A stretch of 32,404 nucleotides of DNA, taken from contig JANJWO010000069.1 of assembly GCA_024709485.1 (NCBI GenBank), positions 1 through 32,404 of the forward strand. Direction: 5' to 3'. A program made the position numbers and the translations under genes. This DNA comes from Hydrogenophilaceae bacterium (GTDB taxonomy: Bacteria > Pseudomonadota > Gammaproteobacteria > Burkholderiales > Thiobacillaceae). Within the stretch, counting starts at the first letter, position 1. Every line of letters begins with the position of its first letter. The notes beneath the pieces were generated by a model, which was given only the letters and a program-made list of their open reading frames with translations, did no database searches and was not told the origin of the DNA. Shown here in pieces: positions 18,296 through 26,769 of this stretch.

Positions 18296-19369
18296 TCAGA
18301 CAATGATCCCGCCGCCGAGGCACACCTCGCCGTCGTACAGCACCACCGACTGGCCGGGCGTGACCGCCCATTGCGGCGTGGCGAAATCTACCCGCATGCG
18401 GCCGTCTTCCCGATAGGCGATGCGGCAGGGCGCGTCCTGCTGGCGGTAGCGGGTCTTGGCGGTGTAGGGCTTGCCGGGGTCGGGCGCGGTTTCGGCGATC
18501 CAGGACAACTGGCCGGCGGTGAGCGACGGGTTCTGCAGCAGCGGATGGTCGTGGCCCTGCACCACGATCAGGGTGTTGCTGGCCATGTCCTTGCCGGCCA
18601 CGAACCAGGGTTCGTTGCTGCCGTCTTTTTGTCCGCCGATCATCAGGCCCTGTCTTTGCCCGATCGTGTAGTAGGCGAGGCCCTGGTGCTCGCCGACCGC
18701 CTTGCCTTCCGGCGTCTGCATGGGGCCGGGCTGTTTCGGCAGATAGCGTTCGAGGAATTCGCGGAAAGGCCGTTCGCCGATGAAGCAGATGCCGGTGCTG
18801 TCTTTTTTCGCAAAGTTGGGCAGGCCGATTCGCTCGGCAAGCTGCCGCACCTCCGGCTTCTGCATGCGCGCCAGCGGGAACAGGGCGGGGGAGAGCTGTT
18901 TCTGGTCGAGGCGGTAGAGGAAATAGCTCTGGTCCTTGTTCAGGTCCGCCGCGCGCAACAGTGTGGCGCGGCCCATCGCATCCTGGCCGCGGCCGGCATA
19001 GTGGCCGGTGGCGATGAACTCGGCGCCGCGCTGCATGGCGTCGTCGAGAAAGGCCTTGAACTTGATCTCGGCATTGCACAGCACGTCCGGGTTGGGCGTG
19101 CGCCCGGCGGAGTACTCGGCGAGGAAATAGCTGAACACCCGCTCCCGGTACTCGGCGGCGAAGTTGACCGCCTCGACCTCGATGCCGAGCACCTCGGCCA
19201 CGGCCAGCACGTCGAAGAAATCCTGCTTGGCCGGGCAGTGTTCGTCGTCCTCGTCCTCCCAGTTCTTCATGAACACGCCAAGCACGTCGTAGCCCTGCTG
19301 CTTGAGCAGGTATGCGGCAACGGAGGAGTCGACGCCGCCGGACAGGCCGACGACCACGCGCCTGGTCAT
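18296..19369 (-). CDS. mnmA: tRNA-specific 2-thiouridylase MnmA
   Basis: 357 residues. The PP-loop SGGVDSSV is at the N-terminus. The catalytic cysteines are C98 (NPDVLCN) and C195 (STGICFIGE). MNWEDED-type metal region, TGHYAG and GQRQGL are also present. It thiolates U34 of Lys, Glu and Gln tRNAs at the 2-position with sulfur relayed from IscS. It overlaps the upstream Nudix gene by four bases and so belongs to a rluE-Nudix-mnmA run. That glnS lies on the same strand nearby is notable, since GlnRS depends on 2-thiolated tRNA-Gln, but the HDOD gene intervenes. Confidence 0.96.
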   Translation of the reverse strand: MTRRVVVGLSGGVDSSVAAYLLKQQGYDVLGVFMKNWEDEDDEHCPAKQDFFDVLAVAEVLGIEVEAVNFAAEYRERVFSYFLAEYSAGRTPNPDVLCNAEIKFKAFLDDAMQRGAEFIATGHYAGRGQDAMGRATLLRAADLNKDQSYFLYRLDQKQLSPALFPLARMQKPEVRQLAERIGLPNFAKKDSTGICFIGERPFREFLERYLPKQPGPMQTPEGKAVGEHQGLAYYTIGQRQGLMIGGQKDGSNEPWFVAGKDMASNTLIVVQGHDHPLLQNPSLTAGQLSWIAETAPDPGKPYTAKTRYRQQDAPCRIAYREDGRMRVDFATPQWAVTPGQSVVLYDGEVCLGGGIIV

Positions 19370-19815
19370 GCGTGGGTCACGAAATCGAGCGGGAAGCGCC
19401 GCCCGGCGAGGTAATCATGGATGCAGCGCATGACCAGCGCGCTGCGGTGGCGGATGGGGCTCTTCTCGACTTCCTCCGGCGTCAGCCAGACTGCGCGCAC
19501 GATGCCTTGATCGAGCTGGTAATTGGGTTCAAAGCCGACCACGCGGCAGACATAGGCGAAACGCAGGTAGGTGATGTCACGCGCCGGGTTGTAGGTGGTA
19601 TAGGCGCCCAGAAGATCGGTCGGCTCGACCACGTGCGCGGTTTCTTCCATGGCCTCGCGCACCACCGCCTGCATCAGGGTCTCGTTGCGTTCCCAGTGGC
19701 CGGCGGGCTGGTTGAGGCGCAGGCCTTCCGCGGTTTCCTCCTCCACCAGCAGGAACCTGCCCTCGCGCTCGCAGATGGCGGCGACGACCACATTGGGTTT
19801 CCAGATTTCAGACAT
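19366..19815 (-). CDS. Nudix hydrolase, NudJ-like
   Basis: 149 residues. The Nudix box is complete: G-H-W-E with REAMEE ([25 protein letters not shown], written here as one segment spanning about residues 35-59, key residues G39, E42, E45, R53, E54, E57, E58). The C-terminus has [23 protein letters not shown]. Length and the NQPAGHWE sequence resemble E. coli NudJ, a thiamine-pyrophosphate/nucleotide phosphatase; the substrate remains inferred. It overlaps mnmA by 4 nt and the upstream pseudouridine synthase by 8 nt. Confidence 0.85.
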   Translation of the reverse strand: MSEIWKPNVVVAAICEREGRFLLVEEETAEGLRLNQPAGHWERNETLMQAVVREAMEETAHVVEPTDLLGAYTTYNPARDITYLRFAYVCRVVGFEPNYQLDQGIVRAVWLTPEEVEKSPIRHRSALVMRCIHDYLAGRRFPLDFVTHA

Positions 19816-20350
19816 CCAGCTGTTTCCATTCTCCGGGCAAGAGCCCGTTCAAATTCCATTCGCCAACCGCATGACGGATCAGGCGCAGGGTGGGGTAGCC
19901 GACCTTGGCCGTCATGCGCCGCACCTGGCGGTTCTTGCCTTCGCGGATGCTCAGTTCCAGCCAACTGGTGGGGATGGCTTGCCTGAACCGGATCGGCGGG
20001 TTCCTGGGCCACAGGCCGGCGGGCTCTTCGATCCTCCCGGCTTTCGCCGGGCGGGTGACGAAGTCGCCGAGGTCCACGCCCTGCCTCAATTGCGCCAGCG
20101 CCGCCGCGTCCGCCTCGCCCTCCACCTGCACCCAGTAGCTCTTGGCCAGCTTGTGCCGCGGGTCGGCGATGCGTTTCTGCAGGGCGCCGTCATCGGTTAG
20201 AATCAGCAGTCCTTCGCTGTCCGCATCCAGCCGCCCGGCGGCATAGACGCCGGGGATGGGCAGATAATCCTTCAGGCCCCGCCAGCGCCCCTCGGGGGTG
20301 AACTGGGACAGCACGCCGTAAGGCTTGTTGAACAGGATGATCTTGGCCAC
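19808..20350 (-). CDS. 23S rRNA pseudouridine synthase, RluE-like
   Basis: 180 residues from GTG 20350, giving a start at (M)[20 protein letters not shown]. An ATG at 20389 is in frame but would overlap the icd start codon and add a non-family leader, so GTG is preferred. The RsuA/RluB/E/F signature [14 protein letters not shown] carries the catalytic Asp (D42). [24 protein letters not shown] follows (spanning about residues 135-158). There is no N-terminal S4 domain, as in RluE, which modifies U2457 in E. coli 23S rRNA. It is the first gene of the rluE-Nudix-mnmA run, divergent from icd. Confidence 0.82.
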   Translation of the reverse strand: MAKIILFNKPYGVLSQFTPEGRWRGLKDYLPIPGVYAAGRLDADSEGLLILTDDGALQKRIADPRHKLAKSYWVQVEGEADAAALAQLRQGVDLGDFVTRPAKAGRIEEPAGLWPRNPPIRFRQAIPTSWLELSIREGKNRQVRRMTAKVGYPTLRLIRHAVGEWNLNGLLPGEWKQLDV

Positions 20351-20387
20351 AACGCAGATTTCGCAAAACTCAATTTTACTCGACACC

Positions 20388-21629
<1,242 letters not shown>

Positions 21630-21646
21630 GGAACCGCCGCCGCATC

Positions 21647-22300
21647 ATGGCCAGCCCCCCGACCACCCGGCTCGACGCCGCGCATTTCGACGCCCAGGCC
21701 TTAAGATGGGACGAAAACCCGGCCTTTCGCGCGCGCGGGGAAAAACTCGCGCAGGCCATCCGCCAGGCCGTTCCCCTCGGCCCGCACATGCGCGCGCTCG
21801 ATTACGGCAGCGGCACCGGGCTGTTGTCGTTTCCGCTCAAGGACGAGCTCGGCAGCATCCTGCTGGCGGACAGTTCGGGCGGCATGCTCGAAGTGGCGGC
21901 GAGAAAAATCGCCGAGCAGGGCGTGCGCAATTTGGCGACGGTGAAGCTGGACCTGCTCGTCGATCCGCTGCCGGGCCAGCGCTTCGATCTCATCTACACC
22001 TCGATGACCCTGCACCACGTTCCCGACACCGACCGCATCCTGCGCATTTTCCACGCGCTGCTGAAGCCCGGCGGCTGCCTGTGCGTCGCCGACCTCGACC
22101 AGGAGGACGGTTCGTTTCACGGCCCCGAAGTCGACGTGCACCACGGCTTCGACCGGGCCGAGCTGAGCCGGCGCGCCGCAAAGGCGGGTTTCGACGACGT
22201 GCGTTTCCAGACCGTGTTCAGCATCGCCAAGGAACAGGAAAACGGTGCGCGGGACTACCCGGTATTCCTGATGAGCGCGCAGCGCGCGAACCATCCCTGA
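21647..22300 (+). CDS. Class I SAM-dependent methyltransferase, substrate unknown
   Basis: 217 residues. Motif I is ALDYGSGTGLLSF (about 50-62), followed by an acidic strand-end LLADSSGGML, then IYTSMTLHHVPD and LLKPGGCLCVADLDQEDGSFH, all of the Methyltransf_11/25 type. No targeting signal is present. It starts 17 nt after icd, so it may be co-transcribed, but nothing in the sequence indicates its substrate. Confidence 0.85.
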   Translation: MASPPTTRLDAAHFDAQALRWDENPAFRARGEKLAQAIRQAVPLGPHMRALDYGSGTGLLSFPLKDELGSILLADSSGGMLEVAARKIAEQGVRNLATVKLDLLVDPLPGQRFDLIYTSMTLHHVPDTDRILRIFHALLKPGGCLCVADLDQEDGSFHGPEVDVHHGFDRAELSRRAAKAGFDDVRFQTVFSIAKEQENGARDYPVFLMSAQRANHP

Positions 22301-22382
22301 GCTTTCCGCGTGCCGCGCGGGCGGGACGGTTCCCCTCTTCGGGGATTCGGCTGGACTGGCGTCAGACAAGGCAGGAAGCCGC

Positions 22383-23090
22383 ATGAAGAAAATCCACATC
22401 GCCCTCCTGGCGCTGCCGCTGATCGTCGCGGCGGCCATGCTCTACCTCTGGCTCGCCAATCCGCTCAACGCCCTGGTGAAAGCGGCGATCGAAAAATACG
22501 GCAGCGAAATGATTCTGGCGCCGGTCACCCTCGGCCGCGTGGAGCTGTCGCCCACCGACGGCAAGGGAGAGCTGTCCGCCCTGGTGCTGGGCAATCCCCA
22601 GGGCTTCAAGACCCCGCACGCGCTCAAGGCGGACAGGATCGAGCTGGCGCTCGAACCCGCCAGCCTCGCCGGGGACGTGCTGCGCATTCGGAAAATCCAT
22701 GTCGATGCGCCCCACATCGTCTACGAGCAGAACGGCGGCGTCACCAATTTCGACGCGATCCAGCGCAACGTCGCGCGCCATGTCGGCGCAAACAGGAAAG
22801 CGCCCGGGAAGGACAAGAAGGCCGATGCCAAAATGATCATCGACGCGCTCTCCATCCGCAACGCCAAGGTCAACTACAATGGCCTCATGGACCTGAAGCT
22901 GCCCGACATCGAGCTGCGCAACATCGGCAAGAAGCAAGGGGGCGCGACTTCCGCCGAAGTCGCCAATGCGATCGTCGCCGAACTGAACAGGAAACTGGCC
23001 ATCGAGCTTGCCAAGGCCGCTGCCGTCGGCGCGGTGGGCGGCGTGGCGATCGGGGTGGGGATGGGAATCAAGAGCCTGATGGGGGAATAG
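22383..23090 (+). CDS. AsmA-like periplasmic membrane-anchored protein
   Basis: 235 residues with an N-terminal signal anchor (about 5-25). Segments such as IEKYGSEMILAPVTLGRVELSPTDGKGELSALVLGNPQGF (positions about 36-75) and RIRKIHVDAPHIVYE have the beta-rich pattern of AsmA/YhdP-like proteins. The C-terminal 40 residues include a glycine/alanine-rich hydrophobic stretch (about 208-230). AsmA-like proteins are linked to lipid transport or outer-membrane assembly; this short version could be a partial family member. The upstream 82 nt hold a small hairpin (CCCC TCTT GGGG-like) but no clear promoter. Confidence 0.65.
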   Translation: MKKIHIALLALPLIVAAAMLYLWLANPLNALVKAAIEKYGSEMILAPVTLGRVELSPTDGKGELSALVLGNPQGFKTPHALKADRIELALEPASLAGDVLRIRKIHVDAPHIVYEQNGGVTNFDAIQRNVARHVGANRKAPGKDKKADAKMIIDALSIRNAKVNYNGLMDLKLPDIELRNIGKKQGGATSAEVANAIVAELNRKLAIELAKAAAVGAVGGVAIGVGMGIKSLMGE

Positions 23091-23173
23091 CGCATTGAAC
23101 GGCGCAACCTCGCGCAAGGGGGCGGCTTTTGGGAGAGGGCGCATTGCCCGATACACAAGCGTTGGAGGAAATC

Positions 23174-23356
23174 ATGAGCATCTCTGCAATCGGCAGCTTC
23201 ATTGTCCTGGTCGCGGACATCTATGCGATCGTTCAGATCCTGCACAGCTCGGCAAAGGGCACCGAGAAGCTGATCTGGACGCTGGCGGTATTCTTCCTGC
23301 CGCTGCTCGGGCTGATCGTCTGGTACTTTGCGGGCCCAGGCAAAAAACCATTCTGA
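23174..23356 (+). CDS. Small PLDc_N-type membrane protein
   Basis: 60 residues with two hydrophobic segments (about 5-20 and 33-53) separated by LHSSAKGTEKLIWT, and ending in GPGKKPF. This is the pattern of the phospholipase D N-terminal-like (PLDc_N) micro-proteins, in which a W and a FFLPLLGLIVWYF segment are typical. A strong GGAGGAA site (23164-23170) precedes ATG 23174, supporting it over the in-frame ATG at 23129. No function is established for stand-alone members. Confidence 0.75.
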   Translation: MSISAIGSFIVLVADIYAIVQILHSSAKGTEKLIWTLAVFFLPLLGLIVWYFAGPGKKPF

Positions 23357-23385
23357 ATGAATCAAAAGCGGGTATTGCAGGAAAC

Positions 23386-23448
23386 AAAAAAACCGCCGAA
23401 GCGGTTTCGGAAATAAAAAACCCCGCCATTTTTTCAAGTGGCGGGGTT
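23386..23448 (-). terminator. Tandem terminators of the cold-shock gene
   Basis: Two hairpins lie just past the cold-shock stop: AACCCCGCCA/TGGCGGGGTT (23419-23428, 23439-23448) and AAACCGC/GCGGTTT (23390-23396, 23401-23407). On the minus strand each is followed by a T-run. The first also has a short T-run on the plus strand and could stop transcripts from the PLDc_N gene. Confidence 0.8.
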
Positions 23449-23464
23449 TTCAAGGGGTTGGAAT

Positions 23465-23668
23465 TCAGACCGCCTGGATGTTGGACGCCTGTTTTCCTTT
23501 TGGACCCTGGCTGACTTCGAAGGAAACTTTTTGGCCTTCCTTCAAGGTCTTGAAGCCGTTCATGTTAATGGCGGAAAAATGCGCGAATACATCTTCCCCA
23601 CCGTCATCTGGGGTGATGAAACCAAACCCCTTGGAATCGCTGAACCACTTGACGGTACCCGTTGCCAT
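23465..23668 (-). CDS. CspA-family cold-shock protein
   Basis: 67 residues from ATG 23668 ([18 protein letters not shown]). RNP1 (KGFGFI) and RNP2 (DVFAHFSAI) motifs are intact and the length is standard. It is an RNA-binding beta-barrel chaperone that destabilises secondary structure in mRNA. An AGAGGAGT site precedes the start. The frame is open further upstream, but that region is the untranslated leader. Paralogue letter cannot be assigned. Confidence 0.94.
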   Translation of the reverse strand: MATGTVKWFSDSKGFGFITPDDGGEDVFAHFSAINMNGFKTLKEGQKVSFEVSQGPKGKQASNIQAV

Positions 23669-23821
23669 CGAAACTCCTCTGCCTTTGGCGCTAACAAATT
23701 TGTATGAACCGCTTATTGTGAGTGACCTACGGTGACTGCACACAGCGAACTGCGGTTTGAGATCGGCATCTCCGGACGAAAAAATCCGCAAAAACATGCG
23801 CTTGATATCAAACTTCTACAC

Positions 23822-23850
23822 TTTCTACTCCTGAAATAAATGCTTGACAA
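23822..23850 (-). promoter_or_regulatory. Promoter and long leader of the cold-shock gene
   Basis: Minus strand: TTGTCA (23850-23845), 17-bp spacer, TAGAAA (23827-23822). The start would be near 23815, giving an untranslated leader of about 147 nt, a length like that of cold-regulated cspA leaders. The remaining stretch to earP (about 23851-23969) contains TAGAAT at 23958-23963 as a possible earP -10 but no good -35. Confidence 0.5.
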
Positions 23851-23969
23851 GTATTTAAAGTAAAAAAACTGGCCGTCTGGGGCCCGGCGTTCCCGATACG
23901 CCACATTGCACGCCAGCGCGCACCGGGCGCGACGCCCATGGCATGGCGGCGGCGCCGTAGAATGCTTGG

Positions 23970-25112
23970 ATGAACGCACATAGCCTCGGCTGGGACATTT
24001 TCTGCACCGTCATCGACAACTACGGCGATATCGGCATCTGCTGGCGCGTGGCGCGGCAGCTGGTGCACGAGCGCAAGCAGCGGGTGCGCTTGTGGGTGGA
24101 CGACCTCGATACTTTCCAGCGCATCTGCCCCGAAGTGGACGCGCGGCAAGACCGGCAGACGGTGGAAGGCGTCGAGATCCGGCGCTGGTCGCAGGACATG
24201 CCCGAGGTGCGGCCATGGGACGTGGTGGTGGAGGCCTTCGCCTGCCGCGTGCCGGAAAAATTCCTGCTGGCGATGGCGGCAAGCCTGCCCAAGCCCGTGT
24301 GGATCAACCTCGAATATTTCAGCGCCGAAGCCTGGGTTGCGCAAAGCCATGGATTGCGTTCGCCGCATCCGCGCCTGCCCTTGACGCAATATTTTTTTAT
24401 CCCGGGCATCGGGCCGGATAGCGGCGGGGTGCTGGGCAGCCCGGCGGAATTGCAGGCACTGGACCGGTTCCGTTCGGATGCGGCGGCGCAGCAGGCATTC
24501 TGGGCGGAATGCGGGCGGCCAGAGGCGGGCGCCCTGAAGATTTCGCTGTTTGCCTATGACAACCCCGCCATTCCGGGGTTGGTCGAGGCCTTGCGCCACG
24601 CCGCCCGCCCGGTGTTGCTGCTGGCGCCGGAAGGCAAGGGGCTGGGGCAGGTGGCCCGGGGGCTGGGCGTGCCCGCGCTCTCGACGGGGACGTGCATCCG
24701 CCAGGGGGCGCTTTCGGTGCGGGTGCTGCCCTTCATGTCGCAGGCGCGCTATGACCGTTTGCTGTGGGCATGCGACATCAATTTCGTGCGCGGGGAAGAC
24801 TCCTTCATTCGCGCGCAGCATGCGGCGCGGCCGCTGGTGTGGCAGGCCTATGTGCAGGAAGGCGGCGCGCAGCGGCCCAAGCTGGAGGCCTTTCTCGGGC
24901 AGTACGCGCGCGGTCTGCCGCAACCGGCCGAAGCCGCTCTGCGCGAGGCCTGGCGGGTGTGGAATGCCGGCGAAGACAACCCCGGCGTCTGGGCCGAGTG
25001 GCTGAGGCATTTGCCGGCATACGAGGCCCACGCCCTGGGCTGGGCCGAAAAATTGCGGGGCTGGCCCAATCTCGTCGGGGCGCTTGTGGAGCTCGTCGGT
25101 TCTAGGGTATAA
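23970..25112 (+). CDS. earP: EF-P arginine rhamnosyltransferase EarP
   Basis: 380 residues. The N-terminal [16 protein letters not shown] carries D16 and D20, matching the catalytic/acceptor-site aspartates reported for Ear[11 protein letters not shown] and the C-terminal [18 protein letters not shown] (nucleotide-sugar binding region) are typical. EarP transfers rhamnose from dTDP-rhamnose to Arg32 of EF-P, which helps translation of polyproline stretches. The direct downstream neighbour is efp, whose product has R32, so the pair is self-consistent. The stop codon TAA overlaps the -10 box of the efp promoter. Confidence 0.94.
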   Translation: MNAHSLGWDIFCTVIDNYGDIGICWRVARQLVHERKQRVRLWVDDLDTFQRICPEVDARQDRQTVEGVEIRRWSQDMPEVRPWDVVVEAFACRVPEKFLLAMAASLPKPVWINLEYFSAEAWVAQSHGLRSPHPRLPLTQYFFIPGIGPDSGGVLGSPAELQALDRFRSDAAAQQAFWAECGRPEAGALKISLFAYDNPAIPGLVEALRHAARPVLLLAPEGKGLGQVARGLGVPALSTGTCIRQGALSVRVLPFMSQARYDRLLWACDINFVRGEDSFIRAQHAARPLVWQAYVQEGGAQRPKLEAFLGQYARGLPQPAEAALREAWRVWNAGEDNPGVWAEWLRHLPAYEAHALGWAEKLRGWPNLVGALVELVGSRV

Positions 25113-25113
25113 T
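25084..25113 (+). promoter_or_regulatory. Sigma70 promoter of efp inside the earP 3' end
   Basis: TTGTGG (25084-25089), 18 bp, then a consensus TATAAT (25108-25113). The earP stop TAA (25110-25112) is part of the -10 box. The ~50-nt leader contains a small hairpin AAACGC/GCGTTT (25127-25144). Confidence 0.7.
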
Positions 25114-25168
25114 TCTTCGCCTTTTCAAACGCTTACAGGCGTTTCAACCTCATTACAGGAATGCAACG

Positions 25169-25729
25169 ATGAAAACCGCCCAGGAACTCCGCGCCGGCAA
25201 CGTGGTAATGATCGGCAACGATGCCATGGTGGTGCAGAAAGCCGAATACAACAAGTCTGGCCGCAACGCCGCCGTGGTCAAGATGAAATTGAAGAACCTG
25301 CTGACCGGCGCGGGCATGGAATCCGTCTACCGCGCCGACGACAAGTTCGACGTGGTTGTGCTCGACCGCAAGGAGTGCACCTATTCCTACTTCGCCGATC
25401 CGGCCTACGTCTTCATGGACGCCGAGTACAACCAGTACGAAGTCGACGGCGAGAACATGACCGACGCCCTCAAGTATCTCGACGACGGCATGCCGGTGGA
25501 AGTGGTGTTCTACAACGACAAGGCCATCTCGGTGGAACTGCCCACCACCATCGTGCGCGAAGTCGCCTACACCGAGCCCGCCGTGCGCGGCGACACCTCC
25601 GGCAAGGTGATGAAGCCGGCCCGCATCAAGCCCACCGACTTCGAACTCCAGGTGGCCGCCTTCGTCGACATCGGCGACAAGATCGAGATCGACACCCGCA
25701 CCGACGAGTTCAAGCGCCGCATTTCCTGA
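25169..25729 (+). CDS. efp: Translation elongation factor P
   Basis: 186 residues with the three-domain layout of EF-P. The modified loop reads NKSGRNAAV with arginine at position 32, the EarP-modified type, instead of the lysine modified by EpmA. The C-terminal OB domain contains [22 protein letters not shown] (spanning about 162-184). EF-P rescues ribosomes stalled at proline runs. It has its own promoter and an immediate terminator, so it can be expressed apart from earP. Confidence 0.97.
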   Translation: MKTAQELRAGNVVMIGNDAMVVQKAEYNKSGRNAAVVKMKLKNLLTGAGMESVYRADDKFDVVVLDRKECTYSYFADPAYVFMDAEYNQYEVDGENMTDALKYLDDGMPVEVVFYNDKAISVELPTTIVREVAYTEPAVRGDTSGKVMKPARIKPTDFELQVAAFVDIGDKIEIDTRTDEFKRRIS

Positions 25730-25753
25730 CGGATCGCCGGAAGCCGGAAAAAA

Positions 25754-25775
25754 GCCGCCCACGGGCGGCTTTTTT
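25754..25775 (+). terminator. efp terminator, T-run now duplicated by a transposon
   Basis: Stem GCCGCC/GGCGGC (25754-25759, 25764-25769) with a CACG loop and six T (25770-25775). The last eight bases, TTTTTTAT (25770-25777), are repeated exactly on the far side of the transposon at 29132-29139. Confidence 0.9.
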
Positions 25776-25777
25776 AT
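25770..25777. repeat. Left 8-bp target-site duplication
   Basis: TTTTTTAT, directly abutting the left terminal inverted repeat and identical to 29132-29139. Eight-base duplications are characteristic of the IS1595 family. Confidence 0.85.
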
Positions 25778-25796
25778 CGCAATTATATACTTGACA
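25778..25796. repeat. Left terminal inverted repeat
   Basis: CGCAATTATATACTTGACA. Against the reverse complement of the right end (CGGAAATATATACTTGACA) there are two mismatches, with the inner 13 bases identical. Weak similarity continues inward (ACC..AGGCG). Confidence 0.88.
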
Positions 25797-25818
25797 CACC
25801 AAGGCGAATGTTTATCCT
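25791..25818 (+). promoter_or_regulatory. Inward promoter in the left terminal repeat
   Basis: A perfect -35 TTGACA (25791-25796) forms the inner end of the repeat; 16 bp later is TATCCT (25813-25818, 4 of 6). It would drive the 68-aa and 93-aa genes and would transcribe antisense across the 45-aa gene. Confidence 0.45.
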
Positions 25819-25949
25819 TGGGCCTTGAGAAGACGGATAGCGCTCTCATAAGCTTTGCGCAAGGCCTGGGGCCACACGAAACCACCTGGCAACGCAAGCG
25901 CTATTCGGTCTATTGCATTAACAATCTTCTCTTTCTCGGTTGGCGTCAT
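25812..25949 (-). CDS. 45-aa cargo protein, unknown
   Basis: A 45-residue ORF, MTPTEKEKIVNAIDRIAL... ending RLLKAQG, predicted to be mostly helical and amphipathic. ATG 25949 has an AGGAG site at 5-nt spacing, which is one half of the palindrome CTCCTAGGAG (25955-25964). The other half is the ribosome site of the divergent 68-aa gene. Start codons of the two genes are only 21 bp apart. No family is recognised. Its good ribosome site and uninterrupted helical sequence make it more credible than a chance ORF of this size. Confidence 0.55.
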   Translation of the reverse strand: MTPTEKEKIVNAIDRIALALPGGFVWPQALRKAYESAIRLLKAQG

Positions 25950-25970
25950 AACTACTCCTAGGAGGCGAAC

Positions 25971-26177
25971 ATGGCAAAGAAGCCATCAAATTCAGGCAAA
26001 CAGTGGACTGGCCAAGACATTAAGCAACTCAAGCAACTGGTCAAAGAAAACACTCCCACAAGGGTTATGGGACTGAAGCTAGGCCGATCAGAAGATTCGG
26101 TACGCGCCAAGGCTAGTGAGCAAGGCATTTCACTTAAACCGGTAAATCAACCCCCATACGGAACCAAGAAGAAATAA
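25971..26177 (+). CDS. 68-aa HTH/SANT-like cargo protein
   Basis: 68 residues, very basic. W12 in QWTGQDIKQLKQLV, then NTPTRVMGLKLGRSEDSVRAKA, resembles the Myb/SANT-like or GcrA-like helix-turn-helix in which a tryptophan-led helix is followed by a short HTH. A DNA-binding role is inferred. I recall small proteins of this type as widespread hypotheticals in proteobacteria. TAGGAGG (25959-25965) precedes ATG 25971 by 5 nt. It is followed 21 nt later by the 93-aa gene, which has its own GGAGG, so the two form a pair. Confidence 0.8.
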   Translation: MAKKPSNSGKQWTGQDIKQLKQLVKENTPTRVMGLKLGRSEDSVRAKASEQGISLKPVNQPPYGTKKK

Positions 26178-26198
26178 CAAGAACCACATGGAGGCGCT

Positions 26199-26480
26199 AT
26201 GGCCAACAATCTGTTTGTGTCCTACGATCTGCACGAACCTGGCAAGAACTATGAAGCCGTGATTGAGGCAATCAAAGCTCTTGGTAATTGGGCCAAGGTT
26301 CATTATTCGCTTTGGTACGTGAATTCCAATCTCACTGCAAAGCAAGTCGCAGAACGTGTCAGGGCTACGATGGATGCCAATGACAAACTGCTCGTCATTG
26401 ATGCATCCAATAATGATGCTTACTGGTATAACCTAGATACAGAGGTATCAGATTTCATTCAGCAGAACTGGCATAAGTAA
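26199..26480 (+). CDS. 93-aa Cas2/VapD-like ferredoxin-fold protein
   Basis: 93 residues, beginning MANNLFVSYDLHEPGKNYEAV. The first strand ending in SYDL, a helix EAVIEAIKALGNWAKVHYSLWYVNS, and a later strand KLLVIDASNND give the order seen in Cas2 and VapD-type ferredoxin folds. The Asp of SYDL corresponds to the conserved Asp at the end of strand 1 in Cas2 nucleases. Database entries sometimes call related proteins SinR family, a label I would not rely on. There is no cas1 or CRISPR array here, so it is not a CRISPR adaptation gene. RNase or nucleic-acid binding is a hypothesis. GGAGG stands 7 nt upstream. Confidence 0.7.
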   Translation: MANNLFVSYDLHEPGKNYEAVIEAIKALGNWAKVHYSLWYVNSNLTAKQVAERVRATMDANDKLLVIDASNNDAYWYNLDTEVSDFIQQNWHK

Positions 26481-26610
26481 CGCCACCATTTACACCACCA
26501 GATGATCGCTTAGGCCTCCCGTATGGCATCCCCTCAACATGAATTAGGACGCCTAACAGGTAAGCCACTACATGCAATATCTTTATCTTCACTTTCAACC
26601 TCCAAAACAA

Positions 26611-26642
26611 AAAACCGGCTCATTGGCCGGTTTTCTTTTTTA
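26611..26642. terminator. Bidirectional terminator at the centre of the cargo
   Basis: Stem AAAACCGGC/GCCGGTTTT (26611-26619, 26626-26634) with a 6-nt loop and T-rich tails on both strands. It ends the rightward unit. On the minus strand it overlaps the last codons of the 49-aa gene, whose stop lies in the loop. The 130 nt before it (26481-26610) hold only a short inverted repeat, TTAGGC (26510-26515) and GCCTAA (26551-26556), and no gene. Confidence 0.85.
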
Positions 26643-26769
26643 TGCGTTTGGGTTTTATCGTTTTAGCCGCAGGGGGCTTCTTTACCTCTGGCGGTGTTGA
26701 AAGCATACGCTTCAACACATCATCAAATAATGATGTGCCCTCGGGTGAAAGTGGTTTATTTCTTGCCAT
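26620..26769 (-). CDS. 49-aa basic protein coupled to the PIN gene
   Basis: 49 residues: an N-terminal half with a helix (SPEGTSLFDDVLKRMLS), then a proline/lysine-rich tail ending KRIKKKTGQ. ATG 26769 lies 14 nt before the end of the PIN gene in another frame, a typical coupling. The last codons are encoded by the terminator stem. The arrangement of a short helix plus disordered basic tail is compatible with a PIN antitoxin or nucleic-acid-binding partner, which is inference. It is too short for most gene finders and easily missed. Confidence 0.6.
   Translation of the reverse strand: MARNKPLSPEGTSLFDDVLKRMLSTPPEVKKPPAAKTIKPKRIKKKTGQ

Noticed and set aside
18186-19079. 674-aa minus-strand frame joining the HDOD gene to upstream sequence
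   Set aside because: The upper part is an out-of-frame reading of mnmA; the HDOD protein starts at ATG 18185.
23844-23872. Plus-strand TTGACA as the earP promoter
   Set aside because: No -10 box lies at suitable spacing; the same bases form a better promoter on the minus strand for the cold-shock gene.
26199-26480. CRISPR adaptation module suggested by the Cas2-like protein
   Set aside because: There is no cas1, no other cas gene and no repeat-spacer array anywhere in the window.
26481-26610. TTAGGC...GCCTAAC inverted repeat as a possible integron attC site
   Set aside because: The half-sites are in the opposite order to attC (RYYYAAC should come first and GTTRRRY last), and there is no integron integrase or cassette structure.
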